Notes: generated from the sequence alone by a model not told the origin. A stretch of 64,000 nucleotides of DNA from Heloderma charlesbogerti (GCA_026122225.1 JANEZZ010002664.1:248001-312000), one strand, 5' to 3'. Positions 44,196 through 55,263 are shown, counted from the first letter of the stretch. Numbers and translations are program-made.

Positions 44196-45247
44196 TAGGG
44201 ATGTATGAGAAATTCATTTCAGTTCATTTTTTATCAGGATTTTAACCATTTTGCACCTTCTCAAACACAGACCTGGACACAATCTGCCGTTGGTCCATAC
44301 ATTTCCAAGCTTGCAATGTAATTTGCAGACCAAAAAAGAAAAAGAAGTGCATTTGACAGCATGCATACATTTCAAAAATGCATACATTTCAAAATGAGTA
44401 CATTTTAAAAATGTCCACAAAGACACTTTAATCATGGGATAAGAATGGAGGGGTGTACGGAACTCACCTCCGAGACCACCAGGGGGTCTGTGGGGAGGGT
44501 GATCCGTTCCTTCCCCCAGAATCCTCCCTGGCTGGCTCCACTCTGTGGCGAGGCCATGGAGCTGCCAGCCGGGTCCATCCGCTGCCGGACTGCCGGTCTT
44601 CAGACACAAATGGCATCCGGCGTAGTGGACACCATTTGCGTCCCTGCCTTTTGCCGTGATAGGCTAGGTAAATCTTTATGTAGCCTATCATGGCAAAGAG
44701 CAGGGACACAAATGGAATAGCGGACGCCATTTGCGTCCCTGCTCTTTGCCATGATAGGCTACATAGAGATTTACATAGCCTATCACAGCAAAAGGCAGGG
44801 ACGCAAATGGCGTCCACTACACCCGACACCATTTGCGTCCACAGACAGGCAGCAGCAGACGGGACAGGAGGCAGCGGACGGCAGCAGATGGCCGGCAGCA
44901 GGTAGGATCCGGTCCCACGCGGATTCCCCCAGGTGGTGGAGGTGAGTCTTTCTTTCCGCCGTGGACTCCGGGGGGTCGGATTCTTAGAATCCGGCCTCAT
45001 TGGAGTTCGTGGCAGAATTTTCCGCCGTCCCTAAGAATGGGTACATTTCAGAAATGCATACATTTCAAAAAGGCACACAGTTGATGTATACATTTGGAAA
45101 AATACACACGGAAATATGCATGGATTTTTATGCAAGAAGAGAAAAAACAAAGCTCGCAATCTGATATGGACCTGAGTCGGAACGACCTTTGAGATGGCGT
45201 TCGAAGAACTCGGGCAAGCTCGAGTTCTGCTGATTTGCATGTCCTTA
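44196..45247 (+). mobile_element. hAT-like element, long AT-rich family (copy 4), hosting a nested copy
   Basis: TAGGGATGTATGAGAAATTC to TTGCATGTCCTTA, flanked by GCCTTGTG/CCCTTGTG (7 of 8). Removing the nested element at 44449-45033 joins two halves that both carry TACATTTC-A-AAATG repeats and gives a 467-bp unit. Confidence 0.85.
44449..45033 (+). mobile_element. Palindrome-bearing hAT-like element, nested
   Basis: AGGGGTGTACGGAACTCACC to TTTTCCGCCGTCCCTA, with AGAATGG repeated on both sides (44442-44448, 45034-45040). Two hairpins (44656-44692, 44751-44787) lie inside alternating GCAAATGGCGTCC and GGACGCCATTTGC arms. Donor-like AGGTAGGATC is near 44898. Confidence 0.88.
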
Positions 45248-45255
45248 CCCTTGTG

Positions 45256-45796
45256 ACACCTTTCCAGGACCAAATTCTCTCCCTGAACTGAAACTTGTTA
45301 TTCAGAGGACGAGAGAACAGGATCCTCTGAGGATGAGGATTTGGGGTCCTGCTCCATGACACTGAGAGAAAAGCAGGTGGCGGAGGTAGTTTGCAGGGTG
45401 ACGTGCAGATGGAGACGTGTCCCAGTGTCCCTCCTTACTTGCCCGTTCTCTGCTTTACATCACACACACACTGCACCACCTGAGTTCTAACGTGGGTCAT
45501 GCCAGCACATTCATCAACTTTCCCGAAGCATGTCTTGTCATCAATGGGGATTATGGGAGTTGTAGTCCAACACACCTGGAGGGCACCAGGTTGTGGAGGG
45601 CTGATTTACACCCTGAATGACCACCTCATGTTCTCCAAAATTTCACAGGAAGATATCAGGGACAAAGTTGTCCACAATGTACAGGTCTGCTGCTTAAGTA
45701 TGATAGATTCATTTACTCTGGAATCCACTGGCCATTGCTTTTTAGAAAGGCTGGGTTTCCCCCACCCACCAATTTCAGTAAATTGTTTTTAACCTG
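45256..45796. other. No gene seen; includes a foldback MITE arm at 45537-45606
   Basis: GGGAGTTGTAGTCCAACAC and TGGAGGGCACCAGGTTG mark the MITE arm. The remainder is unique. Confidence 0.5.
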
Positions 45797-46480
45797 ACAT
45801 CCTACATTATAAGAATATAAGAACATAAGAAGAGCCATGCTGGGTCAGACCAAGGGTCCATCTAGTCCAGCTTTCTGTATTCGTAGTGGCCAGCCAGCTT
45901 CCCACAGGAAACCCACAAGCAGGACATGAGTGCAACAGCACCTTCCCACCCATGTTCCCCAGCAACTGGTGTACATAAGCTCACTGCCTCTGGTACTGGA
46001 GGTAGCATAGAGCCATCAGGACTAGGAACCACTGATAGCCTTCTCTTCCAGGTATTTATGTACCCCCCCCTTTAAAGTCATCCAAGTTTGTGGCCATCAC
46101 TACATCCTGTGGTAGTGAATTCCACAATTTTAACTATGCACCATGTGAAGTACTTGCTTTTATCTGTCCTGAATCTCCCACCAATTGGCTTCATGGGATG
46201 ACCCCAGGTCCTAGTATTTTGAGAGAGCAAGAAAAATGTCTCCTCACCCACGTTCTCCACACCATGCATTATTTTGTACCCCGCTGTCTCCGCTTTCCCT
46301 CCTTTTTTCCAAGCTAAACAAGCCCAGCTGTTGTAACCTTCCCTCATAGGGGAGTTACTCTAGCCCCTTTTAGGCCCCTTGATCCTTGTAGTTGCCATTT
46401 TCTGCACTTTTTCCAGCTCTACAATATCTTTTTTTAGGTAGGTTACCAGAACCGTACACAGTATTCTAAACTCTCCAGAA
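45797..46480 (-). mobile_element. CR1/L2-like LINE 3' region, antisense
   Basis: AAGAACATAAGAAGAGCCATG at the left is the reversed 3' end. It continues through GGTCCATCTAGTCCAGC, CAGCAACTGGTGTACATAAGC, GTGGTAGTGAATTCCACA and CCAGCTCTACAATATC to ACAGTATTCTAAA. This order is characteristic of an abundant reptile LINE (established knowledge; exact subfamily not determined). No intact ORF. Confidence 0.85.
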
Positions 46481-47309
46481 GCCCCAGATGAACACAAATC
46501 TTGGTCAGCATCCAACTGTGTCATTCCACTACCACAAATACTGTTGTGCAAGAGGAGAATCCAACAAAAGTTACATTTGCACAAGCGTGGTTGCACAACC
46601 CCGTTGTGCGGCCAGCTGCGCATTGCGCTTGCGCAACCCGTTGTGTGACAGGTTGCACAAGCCTAATGCACAGCAGCTTGTACAACAGAACGATCTGGCG
46701 GAGCTCCACTATCACTATTTGAGTTTGCAGGATGACACTGTTGGATACCGCCCGTTGAATAGAATTTAACCTGCATTTCTTACCCATAGGTTACAGTTGC
46801 TAGTGCACCTGAAAATCCTCTTGCTGTCACTTCAAACGGAATAGTGTTTATCCTTGCATAAGATTATTTTGTCAAATTACAAGGGTACATATTGCAGTTT
46901 GCACAGACGGAGCAGCCTTGGACCATTTTCAAAATAAATATCAAATGACAAGGATTTAGAACCTATTTGAAGATACGTTCATTTATGGAAGTTCATGCAA
47001 CTACCAGAAAAGTAGCAGTTACAACCTCTTGTTGTAATAACCAAGTTTTGCCAGCAACATCTCTTTCCTCAGCTACATGAAAGGGTGTTTTGTGGGGTTC
47101 CAAATATACAGATAGAGAAACAAAATGGATGTGATATGTTATTGTACTGACCAGTTCACCTTCAACACAAATCTTACCAGCTGTGGCATGTGAAAAGCCT
47201 AACTGCAAAGCACATAGAATCATTGAATTGTACATTTGGAGGGGGCTTATTGGCTATCTAATTCAACCCTTCTACTCAATGCATGAAATCCAGAGCTAGA
47301 ACTAGGCAT
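46481..47309. other. No gene seen; TTGCGCAA-rich palindromic patch at 46560-46690
   Basis: Repeated TTGCACAA, GTTGTGCGG, CTTGCGCAACCCG and GTTGTGTGAC words form imperfect inverted repeats over about 130 bases. The rest is unique. Confidence 0.45.
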
Positions 47310-48020
47310 GAGTCAATTTCGGTTCTATTCCATTTTTCAGTTTTCTGACCTTAAGGTTGGTTCGGCCTGGTTCCGCATCAGTGTAAGGATTTTATTTTTA
47401 GAAGCTTCCCACAAAAACATGTATGCATTTTTGAGAACACTTCTCAGTTTTGTGCATACCTTTTCCTAATATACACATTTTTTTTATTTTATTTTATTTA
47501 TTTATTGAATTTATACCCCGCCTTTCTCCCTCTCGCAAGGAACCCAAGGCGGCTTACATTATCCTCCTCCTCACCGTTGTATCCTCACAACAACTACCCT
47601 GTGAGGTAGGTTGGGCTGAGAGTCTGTGACTGGCCCAAAGTCACCCAGTGAGCTTCCATGGCCGAGTGGGGACTAGAACCCGGATCTCCCGGCTCCCAGT
47701 CCGTCACTCTCACCACTACACCACAAAACCCTATACATTATAATATATAATGTCACCCTGTAATAATGCATTTCTGTGCATTGTTTTCACGAGTGTGCAC
47801 ATTTTGTGTGCACTTTTCCATAGCGCTTTGTTTTTAATGCACCTTTCCCCCTGATGTGAGCATTTTTGTGCACATTCGTTTTTGGTTTTTGAGTGGAGAA
47901 CTTAAAATTTGGTGCTAAATGTAGGTAAGTGTGCATTTCAGTGAGCAATTGTCTTCCAGTTTGCTAATTGGTTTGGCAGGTTCAAATTTCGCAAATTCAT
48001 ACAGAAAATTGGACAGAATG
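47310..48020. repeat. AT-rich dispersed repeat split by a SINE
   Basis: TTTTCAGTTTTCTGACC, GCATTTTTGAGAACAC and TGTGCATACCTTTTCC precede the SINE. GTGCACATTTTGTGTGCAC and TGAGCATTTTTGTGCAC follow it. Similar words occur at 59340-59560. Confidence 0.5.
47480..47728 (-). mobile_element. tRNA-derived SINE, antisense, full length
   Basis: Minus-strand head GGTGTAGTGGTGAGAGTGAC, GGGTTCTAGTCCCC, GGGCCAGTCACAG, and (AAAT)n tail at the left. Possible target repeat TATACACAT/TATACATTA. Confidence 0.95.
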
Positions 48021-48388
48021 AATTTCTTTCCCTAGGGAGATCCCTAGGGAATCCATTAGCATTGCCAAACTGTGCACCTCCTGTGCAATGTCTTGTTTGG
48101 CTATTAATGTTTATGCCAGGGGCATTGCTAAGTATTTGAAAGATCCGGGGCACAGACCCATGGCATAAATTTGCATGTGTATGCATATACACATGTATAT
48201 GTATATCCTGGGGGTGGGCAAAGGAGTAAATCCTAATGCCTCCTAGTCACTGAAAGGCTGCTGAGGTCAGAGGGAAGAGACAGGCTTGTATTAAAGCAGA
48301 TGATGTCATTGGGGCATCTTAAAAGATCTGGGGCACGTGCCCCTGCGTGCTCTTATATAAAAATGCCCCATGGCTGATGCACATAAAT

Positions 48389-49798
48389 AGAAAGGGAGAT
48401 ACTGGGCTCAACAACACTACAAGTAGGGATGTCAGAGAATTTCGCCATGAATCTCGGGGAGGCCGAATGCCAGCGCATTCGGCCCCCAGAAATCGGTGGC
48501 GAAACGGTATGCCACACCCCCCCCCGGGACGGGACTTACCTTGTGCGAATGTCCCTGGCGGTGGTGGCTCCGGTGGCGGTTCGGCAGTGGTTTGGTGGCG
48601 GCTGGTCTTCCGACCGGCTGCCGCCACCGCCGCCATTTCCAGTAAAAAAAAAAAAAAAAGTGATAGGCTACGTAAAGATTTACGTAGCCTATCACGGCTA
48701 GATTTTAAAAATATGCCATGATAGGCTACGTAAATGTTTACGTAGCCTATCACGGCTGAGTAAAAAAAAAAACACAAAACCACACGTACGCAAATGGCGG
48801 CGCCCATGGGCGCCGCCATTTGCATACACGCGGTTTTGTTGTTTTTTTCACTCAGCCTTGATAGGCTACGTAAACATTTACGTAGCCTATCATGGCTGAC
48901 TGCAGGGACGCAAACGGCGGCGGCTACAGCCGCTGCCATTTGCAGTCCCGGCAGGACAGGATTTGCGGCAGGAGGGACAGGGCGCCTCCCCCCCGGCCAG
49001 AATTTCGGAGGGGAGGGATGGGATGCCTCCCCCCCGGCCAGAATTTCGGGGGGAGGGACGGAACGCCTCCCCCCCACCGCGAATCAAATTTCGTCAAAGG
49101 TAAGGGACTTTCGTACATCCCTAATACAAGCAAGAAGGTTCTTGGAATTGTTGTAGATCACAAGCTGAATATGAGCCAATAATGTGATGTGGCTGCAAAA
49201 ATGGCCAATGCTATTTTGGGCTGCATTAATAGAAGCATAGCTTCCAAATCCAGGGAAGTACTAGTTCCCCTCTCCTCAGCACTGGTTAGGCCTCATCTAG
49301 AGTACTGTGTCCAGTTCTGGGCACCACATTTTACGAAGGATGCAGAGGGTGCAGAGGAGGGCAACAAAGATGATCAGGGGACTGGAAACAAAGCCCTATG
49401 AGGAGAGACTGAAAGAACTGGGCATGTTTAGCCTTGAGAAGAGAAGACTGAGGGGAGATAGGATAGCGCTCCTCAAGTACTTGAAAGGTTGTCCCAGAAA
49501 GGAAGGCCAGGGTCTCGTCTCAATCATCCAAGAGTGCAGGACACGGAATCATGGGCTCAAGTTACAGGAAGCCAGATTCCGGATGAACATCAGGAAAATC
49601 ATCCTGACTGTTAGAGCAGTACGACAATGGAACTAACGACCTAGGGAGGCGGTGGGCTCTCCCACGCTGGAGGCATTCAAGATGAGGCCGAACAGCCACC
49701 TGTCAGGGATGTTCTGACTTGGATTCCTGCACTGAGTAGGGGGTTGGACTCGAAGGTCTTATAGGCCCCTTCCAACCCTACTGTTCTATGATTCTATG
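48389..49798 (+). mobile_element. CR1 LINE 3' end interrupted by a hAT element
   Basis: The left piece (GATACTGGGCTCAACAACAC) aligns with 32271-32290. After the insertion (48424-49123) the frame resumes with LGIVVDHKLNMS and [18 protein letters not shown], then [11 protein letters not shown] and EKRRLRGDRI. The 3' UTR ends ATTCTATGATTCTATG. 5'-truncated and inactive. Confidence 0.93.
48424..49123 (+). mobile_element. Multi-hairpin hAT-like element inserted in CR1
   Basis: TAGGGATGTCAGAG to TTTCGTACATCCCTA; the left flank ACTACAAG matches the right flank ATACAAG with one base lost. Three GATAGGCTACGTAAA hairpins lie at 48660-48695, 48717-48753 and 48859-48893, with CGCAAATGGCGG/CCGCCATTTGC palindromes. 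AGGTAAGGGAC lies near the right end. It is closely related to 22351-23095. A long minus ORF (48319-49077) is an artefact of CpG-rich palindromes. Confidence 0.92.
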
Positions 49799-51350
49799 AA
49801 TCATGTGCACTATAGTCAGGATTAATTCTTTCTGCTTTCCCTTTCTTCAGACGTTTAACTTCCAGAGGGAGATAGCTGAAAATTGGAGAAAAGGCTTCCC
49901 TCAAATTTGTGGCTATGTACACTCATCGGGTTTCCCAGCTAATCTCTTTTTAAATTATGTTTGGTTCACAGTTTGTACTCAGCAATAGATACGCAAGTCC
50001 AAAGGAAACATTGGAAGTGCACTGGGCATTTGAAATGGCCGAGCTGCTCCACAATATACACAGAAGCAGCATCGGAGAAAAGGTTGGGGATCTGTTTCCC
50101 TGTATATTACATATAGGACAGAGCAAATATTTTATGGGCGAACATTTTCTGTGTGAAAAGAGTAGTTTGGTGAGACCCCGATGTTCTTTGAAAGATTCCC
50201 TTCCCACAAATCCTTTCCTTCCTGACACCATATTGTTCAGTGTTGCACCTATTCTTGGCAGCTGCTTTGGTACATGTTTTTTTTCTTAATAAGAAGGTTG
50301 TTTTTGCTGGGAGTACAACCAATCAGGGATCATGTAAGCTGCCTGATGACATGACATCAGAAGACCAGATGTGAGAATATGGCAACATTGCAAAGCCTAT
50401 TCCAAGTGAGGGGACTGCTTTCTGCTCTCTCCCTCTCAATGAGTGAACATTTTACCCTGTTTCACAGCCCCCCTCTCATTATTCCTGGAATGGGAGGCAT
50501 GTATTTCAGAGAGTGGATTTCTTGTGACCTGCATGTCCCCTTTCAACACTAATTATATGATGCAACACAGACACAGAAACACACCAGTGCCACCCACAAC
50601 TGATGCTTGCCTATTTTGCACCCCTTGATCTAGAGTCAAAAACACAAAATAGACTTTCTGTGGTGACAGCTATGTTCCCTCCCCTGTTTCTCCGGCCCCG
50701 TGATGTCTCTCTTGCATTTTCTGAGCCAAAACATCCTGGGGTTCATTTCCTTTAAAGCAGCCAATTATTCACTCGGCTTGTAATTGGGTTAAGCTCCCCG
50801 AGCGACAGGATTAATGCCTCCCAGGCAGCATCTGCTGAGCGATATTGCCTCTTGCTGTGATTTCCCTCTCCTGATTTCTTCCAAGGGGAAGCTAGACAAA
50901 TCGGGAGGGGGGAAGGTCTGTTTCTAAAAATGTGTGATTCTCTCTCATGTCCATGACTGGCTTTTGTGGGGGTGGGCAGGGGCACTGCTGCCACACACCC
51001 ATTCAGGGCTTTGTGTTCCTGAAAGCATTGGGCAAACTGCATGAAATAGGTACACCACCTCCCTGATAACCCAATCCAGAAAAAAATTGGGAAACTCAGA
51101 TGGACATCCTACATCCTGAAAAATAATCTGGGCCCCTAAGTAATGATTTACGGGGAAACCTTGTGCACGTCTACAGCATGGCATAGGACTTATTTCTCTG
51201 TAAACATGCACAGGATTGTGCCTGAAATTAGCTCATTTATTTCAAGTATTTTTACCCCATAAGTATTTTACCTTGGCCAAAAGAGGCTCCAGTAAAAAAA
51301 GAAAAGAAAAAAGCCTCCAGTAAACTGGGCAGTCCCTCCCTGGCCACAGT
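49799..51350. other. Unique sequence, candidate conserved non-coding DNA at 50740-50950
   Basis: 50740-50950 (CAGCCAATTATTCACTCGGC, TTGTAATTGGGTTAAGC, GGATTAATGCCTCCC) is unique with mixed composition and no repeat signature. It lies in the intron between the first two exons seen. No coding signal elsewhere. Confidence 0.4.
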
Positions 51351-51358
51351 CTTACAAT

Positions 51359-51767
51359 TAGGGATGTCAGAGAAATCCACAGCAGAACCAAATGTTCAGA
51401 TTTCCGGAATTTGACCTGCAAATTCTGCAGTGGGTCAGCTTTCCTCCTGTTGGGCACATTCTGCAGACTTGCGGACTGTTTTTCTAACTTTCCCAAATTT
51501 TGTGCAAATTTCGTCATAGAAAAATATGCGAAATTTTAAGAAAAACCATCCAAAAACAAGCCTTTCCCCCATAGGCTAAAGCATGAAAATGTGCATTTTG
51601 AGGGCATGTGTGCATTTTTGCACATGTGAATTTGCACAAATGTGCATTTGTGTAAATTCAGAAACAAAACCATCCAATTCCGTGGTTGGGCGGATGACGG
51701 AATGAAAAGCGGCTGACAATTTGTGAGACACAGATGGGATGGATTTTACACAGTCCGTACATCCCTC
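51359..51767 (+). mobile_element. hAT-like element, GCACATTT family, perfect 8-bp TSD
   Basis: TAGGGATGTCAGAGAAATCC to GTCCGTACATCCCTC, flanked by CTTACAAT at 51351-51358 and 51768-51775. 409 bp with CCCATAGGCTAAAGCATGAA. Confidence 0.93.
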
Positions 51768-51775
51768 CTTACAAT

Positions 51776-52113
51776 AATAATAATAACTAAAACAAAAGAA
51801 AAAAGACAGGATATACAAGGAAAAATGACTGGGAAGGGAAGAGGAAAAATCAATGTGTTAGAGGGGTCATTGGGATGTGCTGGGCCTGTAGTGTGGCCAC
51901 TTATGTATTACCAAAAAGAGGACAGAGAAATGCAAAATGAACTGGAGGAACTTAAAACTGTAGCAAAGTGCTTGATACTCCCTGGTATTAATTTTTGAAA
52001 TTGAATTGGAATTTGGGGTGTGTGTGTATGCAGGGCAAAATGAGCCCATTGAATCCATTTTAATACTGCCCATGGAAAGGGTATTTCAGGAAAAATGTGG
52101 TAATGGGGGGAGG

Positions 52114-52162
<49 letters not shown>

Positions 52163-52274
52163 GGGAGGCTGGCTTGCTGCAAAGCACCCTCCAGCACCAT
52201 CTCTATTTGGATTCAAAAAAACTGGTTTTGTGTTGTGGAGTTAAGGGCCCCCCACCCCCATTTCTGCCTGGTAC
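51776..52274. other. No gene seen; includes (ATCT)n at 52114-52162
   Basis: A short pure (ATCT)n microsatellite, the same motif as at the window start. The remainder is unique. Confidence 0.5.
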
Positions 52275-52465
52275 TTCGGTTCTGGGCCAAGTTACTTTTC
52301 TTTTAGTCTCACCAGTTTGGCTTCTGGGAAAACGAGTCTTCATTCAAATGAGACCGGCCGGCGGCCATGCCCACTGTGGCGGCCGTGCCCATCGTGGCAA
52401 CCATTTTAGGAATGGGCAAGGCACCCCCATGGCAACCATTTTGTGAGAGTTCCCACAACTTCTCT
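52275..52465 (+). repeat. Dispersed repeat shared with 37950-38085, next to SRRM3 exon
   Basis: GTCTCACCAGTTTGGCTTC, GGCCATGCCCACTGTGGC and GGCAACCATTTT (twice) match or extend the other copy. It ends about 45 bases before the exon acceptor at 52509. Confidence 0.65.
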
Positions 52466-52509
52466 TTTTTTACCTGCTTCTCCTTTTCTTCTACTCCTTC
52501 CTTGGGCAG

Positions 52510-52644
52510 AGTGATAGAAAACCATCATATGGTGGATGGAGAAGAGTACGCCGTGCAATACCCAGAGTACCGGGAGGGCTGCCTGCTTCAATGTGACTGT
52601 GCAACAGAGTGCTACCAAGATGACAGCAGTCACCGGGAATACAG
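52510..52644 (+). CDS. SRRM3: SRRM3 exon (acidic/cysteine-containing linker)
   Basis: Internal coding exon of 135 nt after a strong polypyrimidine tract and GGGCAG; donor GTGAGC at 52645. The first base (A) completes the Ile codon from the previous exon; the last two (AG) are completed to Arg. It encodes 44 full residues beginning VIENHHMVDGEEYAV, then REGCLLQCDCATECY and QDDSSHREY. It links the cwf21 region to the basic SR-like region. Four cysteines are close together (CLLQCDCATEC); the CDC core is where SRRM3 also has cysteines in mammals to the best of my memory. Moderate divergence elsewhere fits a linker. No stop or frameshift. Confidence 0.88.
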
Positions 52645-53438
52645 GTGAGCTTCAAAGATACTGGTAGGCTCTCTAGATGGGGTTGCACCTGTGCAGCTAT
52701 CTTTTTCCATGTTTGGCGTTTTCTGATCCTCTCTTGGGTGTGCCAGTCTCTCAGAAAGATCTTCTCTAGCCTTCCCCAACCTGGTATCCCCCAGATGTTA
52801 GACTACATATCCCAGCCTGCCCCATGCAGGTTGATCAGGGTCCATCTGCAGCCAGATCAAGTGATAAAGCCCTTCTTGTGCCCCTTTGGACAGCAATTGG
52901 AAATGAACTTTTGTCGGTGCTTCTCTGCCAACCCTCCCCCAAAACCTGCTCTTCGCATGTGGAAAGCTAGCGAATCAGAGAGGGAAGGTTCATCAGCCTC
53001 ACCTTCTCCCCAGCATGTTGTCCAGTTCTGTGATTACCTGAGGCTCACAGGGGAAGCCATTGTCATCTGACAGGGTCTGACCTGTGAAATGAGATCCAGT
53101 CCATCGAGAATGGTCAGGTTGAGGCAGGCGAGGTTGTGACAGTTGAGTAGAGTCCAGTCAAGGTGATCGCATTAGGCACAGCAAGCTAAGTAAAGGCAGA
53201 AGCCCTCTTGTGTAAAAGGTAGTTGCAACAGGACCACGGAGAGCTCCGAGTGAGCTTCGCTGGCTGAAACTGTCTCCGAGTAGAAACATAGGAGGATGTT
53301 GTCTCAGCAGCAAGCTAGAGCCAAGGGAAACCTCATGCAGGCAACCACACTCTGTAGTGTGATCAGCTCTCTGGAGGAGCTGGGTGTTAAAGGGCCCTCA
53401 CCTGATTTTGTAGTCTCAGACTTCTGCAAAGCTGGGGA
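52645..53438. other. Intron sequence; foldback MITE arm and possible LTR-like tract
   Basis: 52768-52835 (CCTTCCCCAACCTGGTATCC, GACTACATATCCCAGC) is a foldback MITE arm. 53080-53400 (GGTTGAGGCAGGCGAGG, AGTTGCAACAGGACC) is repeat-like, possibly retroelement-derived, but is unclassified. Confidence 0.4.
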
Positions 53439-53446
53439 GATGGAGG

Positions 53447-53977
53447 TAGGGATGTACGAAAGTCACTTACCTTTTCGCAGCTTTGCTTCGTGGTGGTAGG
53501 GAGGCGCTTCGCTTCTCCCCCCGAAATTCAGGCCGGGGCACCCGGGCCGAAATTCAGGCCGGGGGGGCACCCCGCCTCGCCCGCCCAAAATTCAGGCCAG
53601 GGAGACGCGCCCCGTCTCCCCGGCTGCGAACTATGAAAGTTTTTTTTAAAAAACCGTGATAGGCTACGTAACGATTTACGCAGCCTATCATGGCTAGATT
53701 TGCAAAGTCAGCCGTGATAGGCTACGTTAATCGTTACGTAGCCTATCACGGGTGACTTTGGAAAAAAAAAGCATGTACGCAAATGGCGGCTCCCATGGGG
53801 CGCTGCCATTTGCGTTCCTTATTTGGTCCCTGTAGTCTACGTAAAGATTTACGTAGACTACGGCGAAAATAAGGGCAATGCTGAGGTGGTGGAGAATTTC
53901 ACCGCCGATTTCGGGGGGCTGAATGCGTTGGCGCTCGGCCCCCCAAAGATTCGGGGAGAAATTCTCCGCCATCCCTA
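53447..53977 (+). mobile_element. Multi-hairpin hAT-like element with perfect 8-bp TSD
   Basis: TAGGGATGTACGAAAGTCAC to CTCCGCCATCCCTA, flanked by GATGGAGG (53439-53446, 53978-53985); 531 bp. Hairpins at 53657-53692, 53714-53750 and 53832-53860 (GTAGTCTACGTAAAG). The right end has a GGCTGAAT/GCTCGGCC hairpin as at 18600. Minus-strand donor-like ACTTACCTTTT is near 53464. Confidence 0.93.
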
Positions 53978-53985
53978 GATGGAGG

Positions 53986-54847
53986 TTCCATTGGAGGTTC
54001 CTCCTCTGACTCAGACGATGGTGTCAAAGTCTTGTCTTCTGGGTGGGGGTGGGGACAGGTGTGAATAACCTGAATATTAGGATCAGACTGCTCCTTACCC
54101 TAGAAGAGCAGTCTGATCCTACTCTTCATCGGAGTCTTCTCCTGTACCCCAAAAAAGGCCAAGGGGAGGGAGGCATGGCAGTTACTTTCCTGTGCAGATG
54201 GCCCTATTTACATGGAGAACCACAGGAACATGCATATACCTGCAGGCTGAAGTGTATAGCAGTGGAAACACTGAGATTCCTCCTGTTTTGCCTGTGGAGA
54301 AACCCTGCCCCGCCCCAATTCACAACAGATTTTGCCTGAGGCAAAATGTCGGCAGAAGTTATTGACTTTCAGCTGTACTGTGGAGTTTGTGGGTTAGGAG
54401 ACGAATCAAATCTATGATGGTCGCAACATTACTTCTTGCTTCTCAGCTTGTCCTTGTCCTTTGCAAGGCAAGACCTGAATGCTACTGGAGACAGAAAGTC
54501 ATCTTTTGAGCTGGTTATCTATTTCCATGTTCAGCATTTTTTAGGACCAATTGTTTACATAGTGGGTTAATCCCTGCACATAGACATCTAGTAAGTCAGG
54601 GAGAAGACTAGCGTAGTTTACTACAATCATTCTTCCTGATATGCCAGTTTTCTGTGTTTATGTGGGAAAGGGAGACTGCTGTGAAGGAGCATTTTTTTTT
54701 CTCATGTGAGCCTCAAGCTGCCATCTGAAGTGGTACAGCCAGATTCAGGTTTTCCCTCCTCATCTGCCCTCTGTGAGGACCAGACACATGAAGAACATTT
54801 TAATGTTTATGCTGATCCTTTATCGTTCTCTCCTCCTTCTCCCACAG
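53986..54847. other. Intron sequence; one short inverted repeat
   Basis: GGATCAGACTGCTC (54080-54093) and GAGCAGTCTGATCC (54106-54119) form a strong hairpin. The rest is unique up to the acceptor CTCCCACAG at 54847. Confidence 0.5.
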
Positions 54848-54928
54848 GCTGAAGAGGCGGTCCAGCAGCTCCACCTCTCCCCCGCCCAAGAAGAAAAAGA
54901 AAAAGAAATCGGGCCACCGCCGGAGCCG
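54848..54928 (+). CDS. SRRM3: SRRM3 exon (Ser-rich, poly-Lys)
   Basis: Internal exon of 81 nt between CTTCTCCCACAG and donor GTGAGT at 54929. The first base completes Arg from the previous exon; the last two (CG) form Arg with the next. It encodes 26 full residues: LKRRSSSSTSPPP, seven lysines, then SGHRRS. A Ser-rich patch followed by poly-Lys and HRRSR is the signature of this part of SRRM3 and, in related form, SRRM4. The basic run could serve as nuclear localisation signal. Phase-2 introns on both sides allow skipping without frameshift. Confidence 0.9.
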
Positions 54929-55263
54929 GTGAGTTGCCCCAAATGTAATGGCTGTTTGGCAGGGGTGAAGTGGTGTACGACCCAAACAGGGATGTTTCGA
55001 TCCAGCTGTGTCCTCACTATATCCAAAAGCTTTCTTTGTGGGGTGGGGAGAAGTGAGCATGTAACAGGCCAGGCAAGGGGTCATTGCTTGGTGGTAGAGC
55101 TGTGAGGTCTGCTGGATCGCCACTGTTCAACCGAGTATACAGCTTCTGGCTGGAAAATGCAGCATGCTGATGCTGAGCTGGGTGGAGACCTGACCCAGCT
55201 GTGAGAGCACTGGTCAGCCCAGAGTCAAAAGTTGAGAAAAGGGGAGTAATTACAGTCAATGGA

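Noticed and set aside
48319..49077. 252-aa minus-strand ORF, and similar ORFs at 6520-7011, 22343-22678, 62252-62662
   Set aside because: They run through CpG-rich palindromes of non-autonomous hAT elements; both strands are open because the DNA is palindromic.
52114..52162. Relationship between this (ATCT)n and the 1-4817 array as a duplication
   Set aside because: A pure short microsatellite can arise independently; none of the array's marker words is present.
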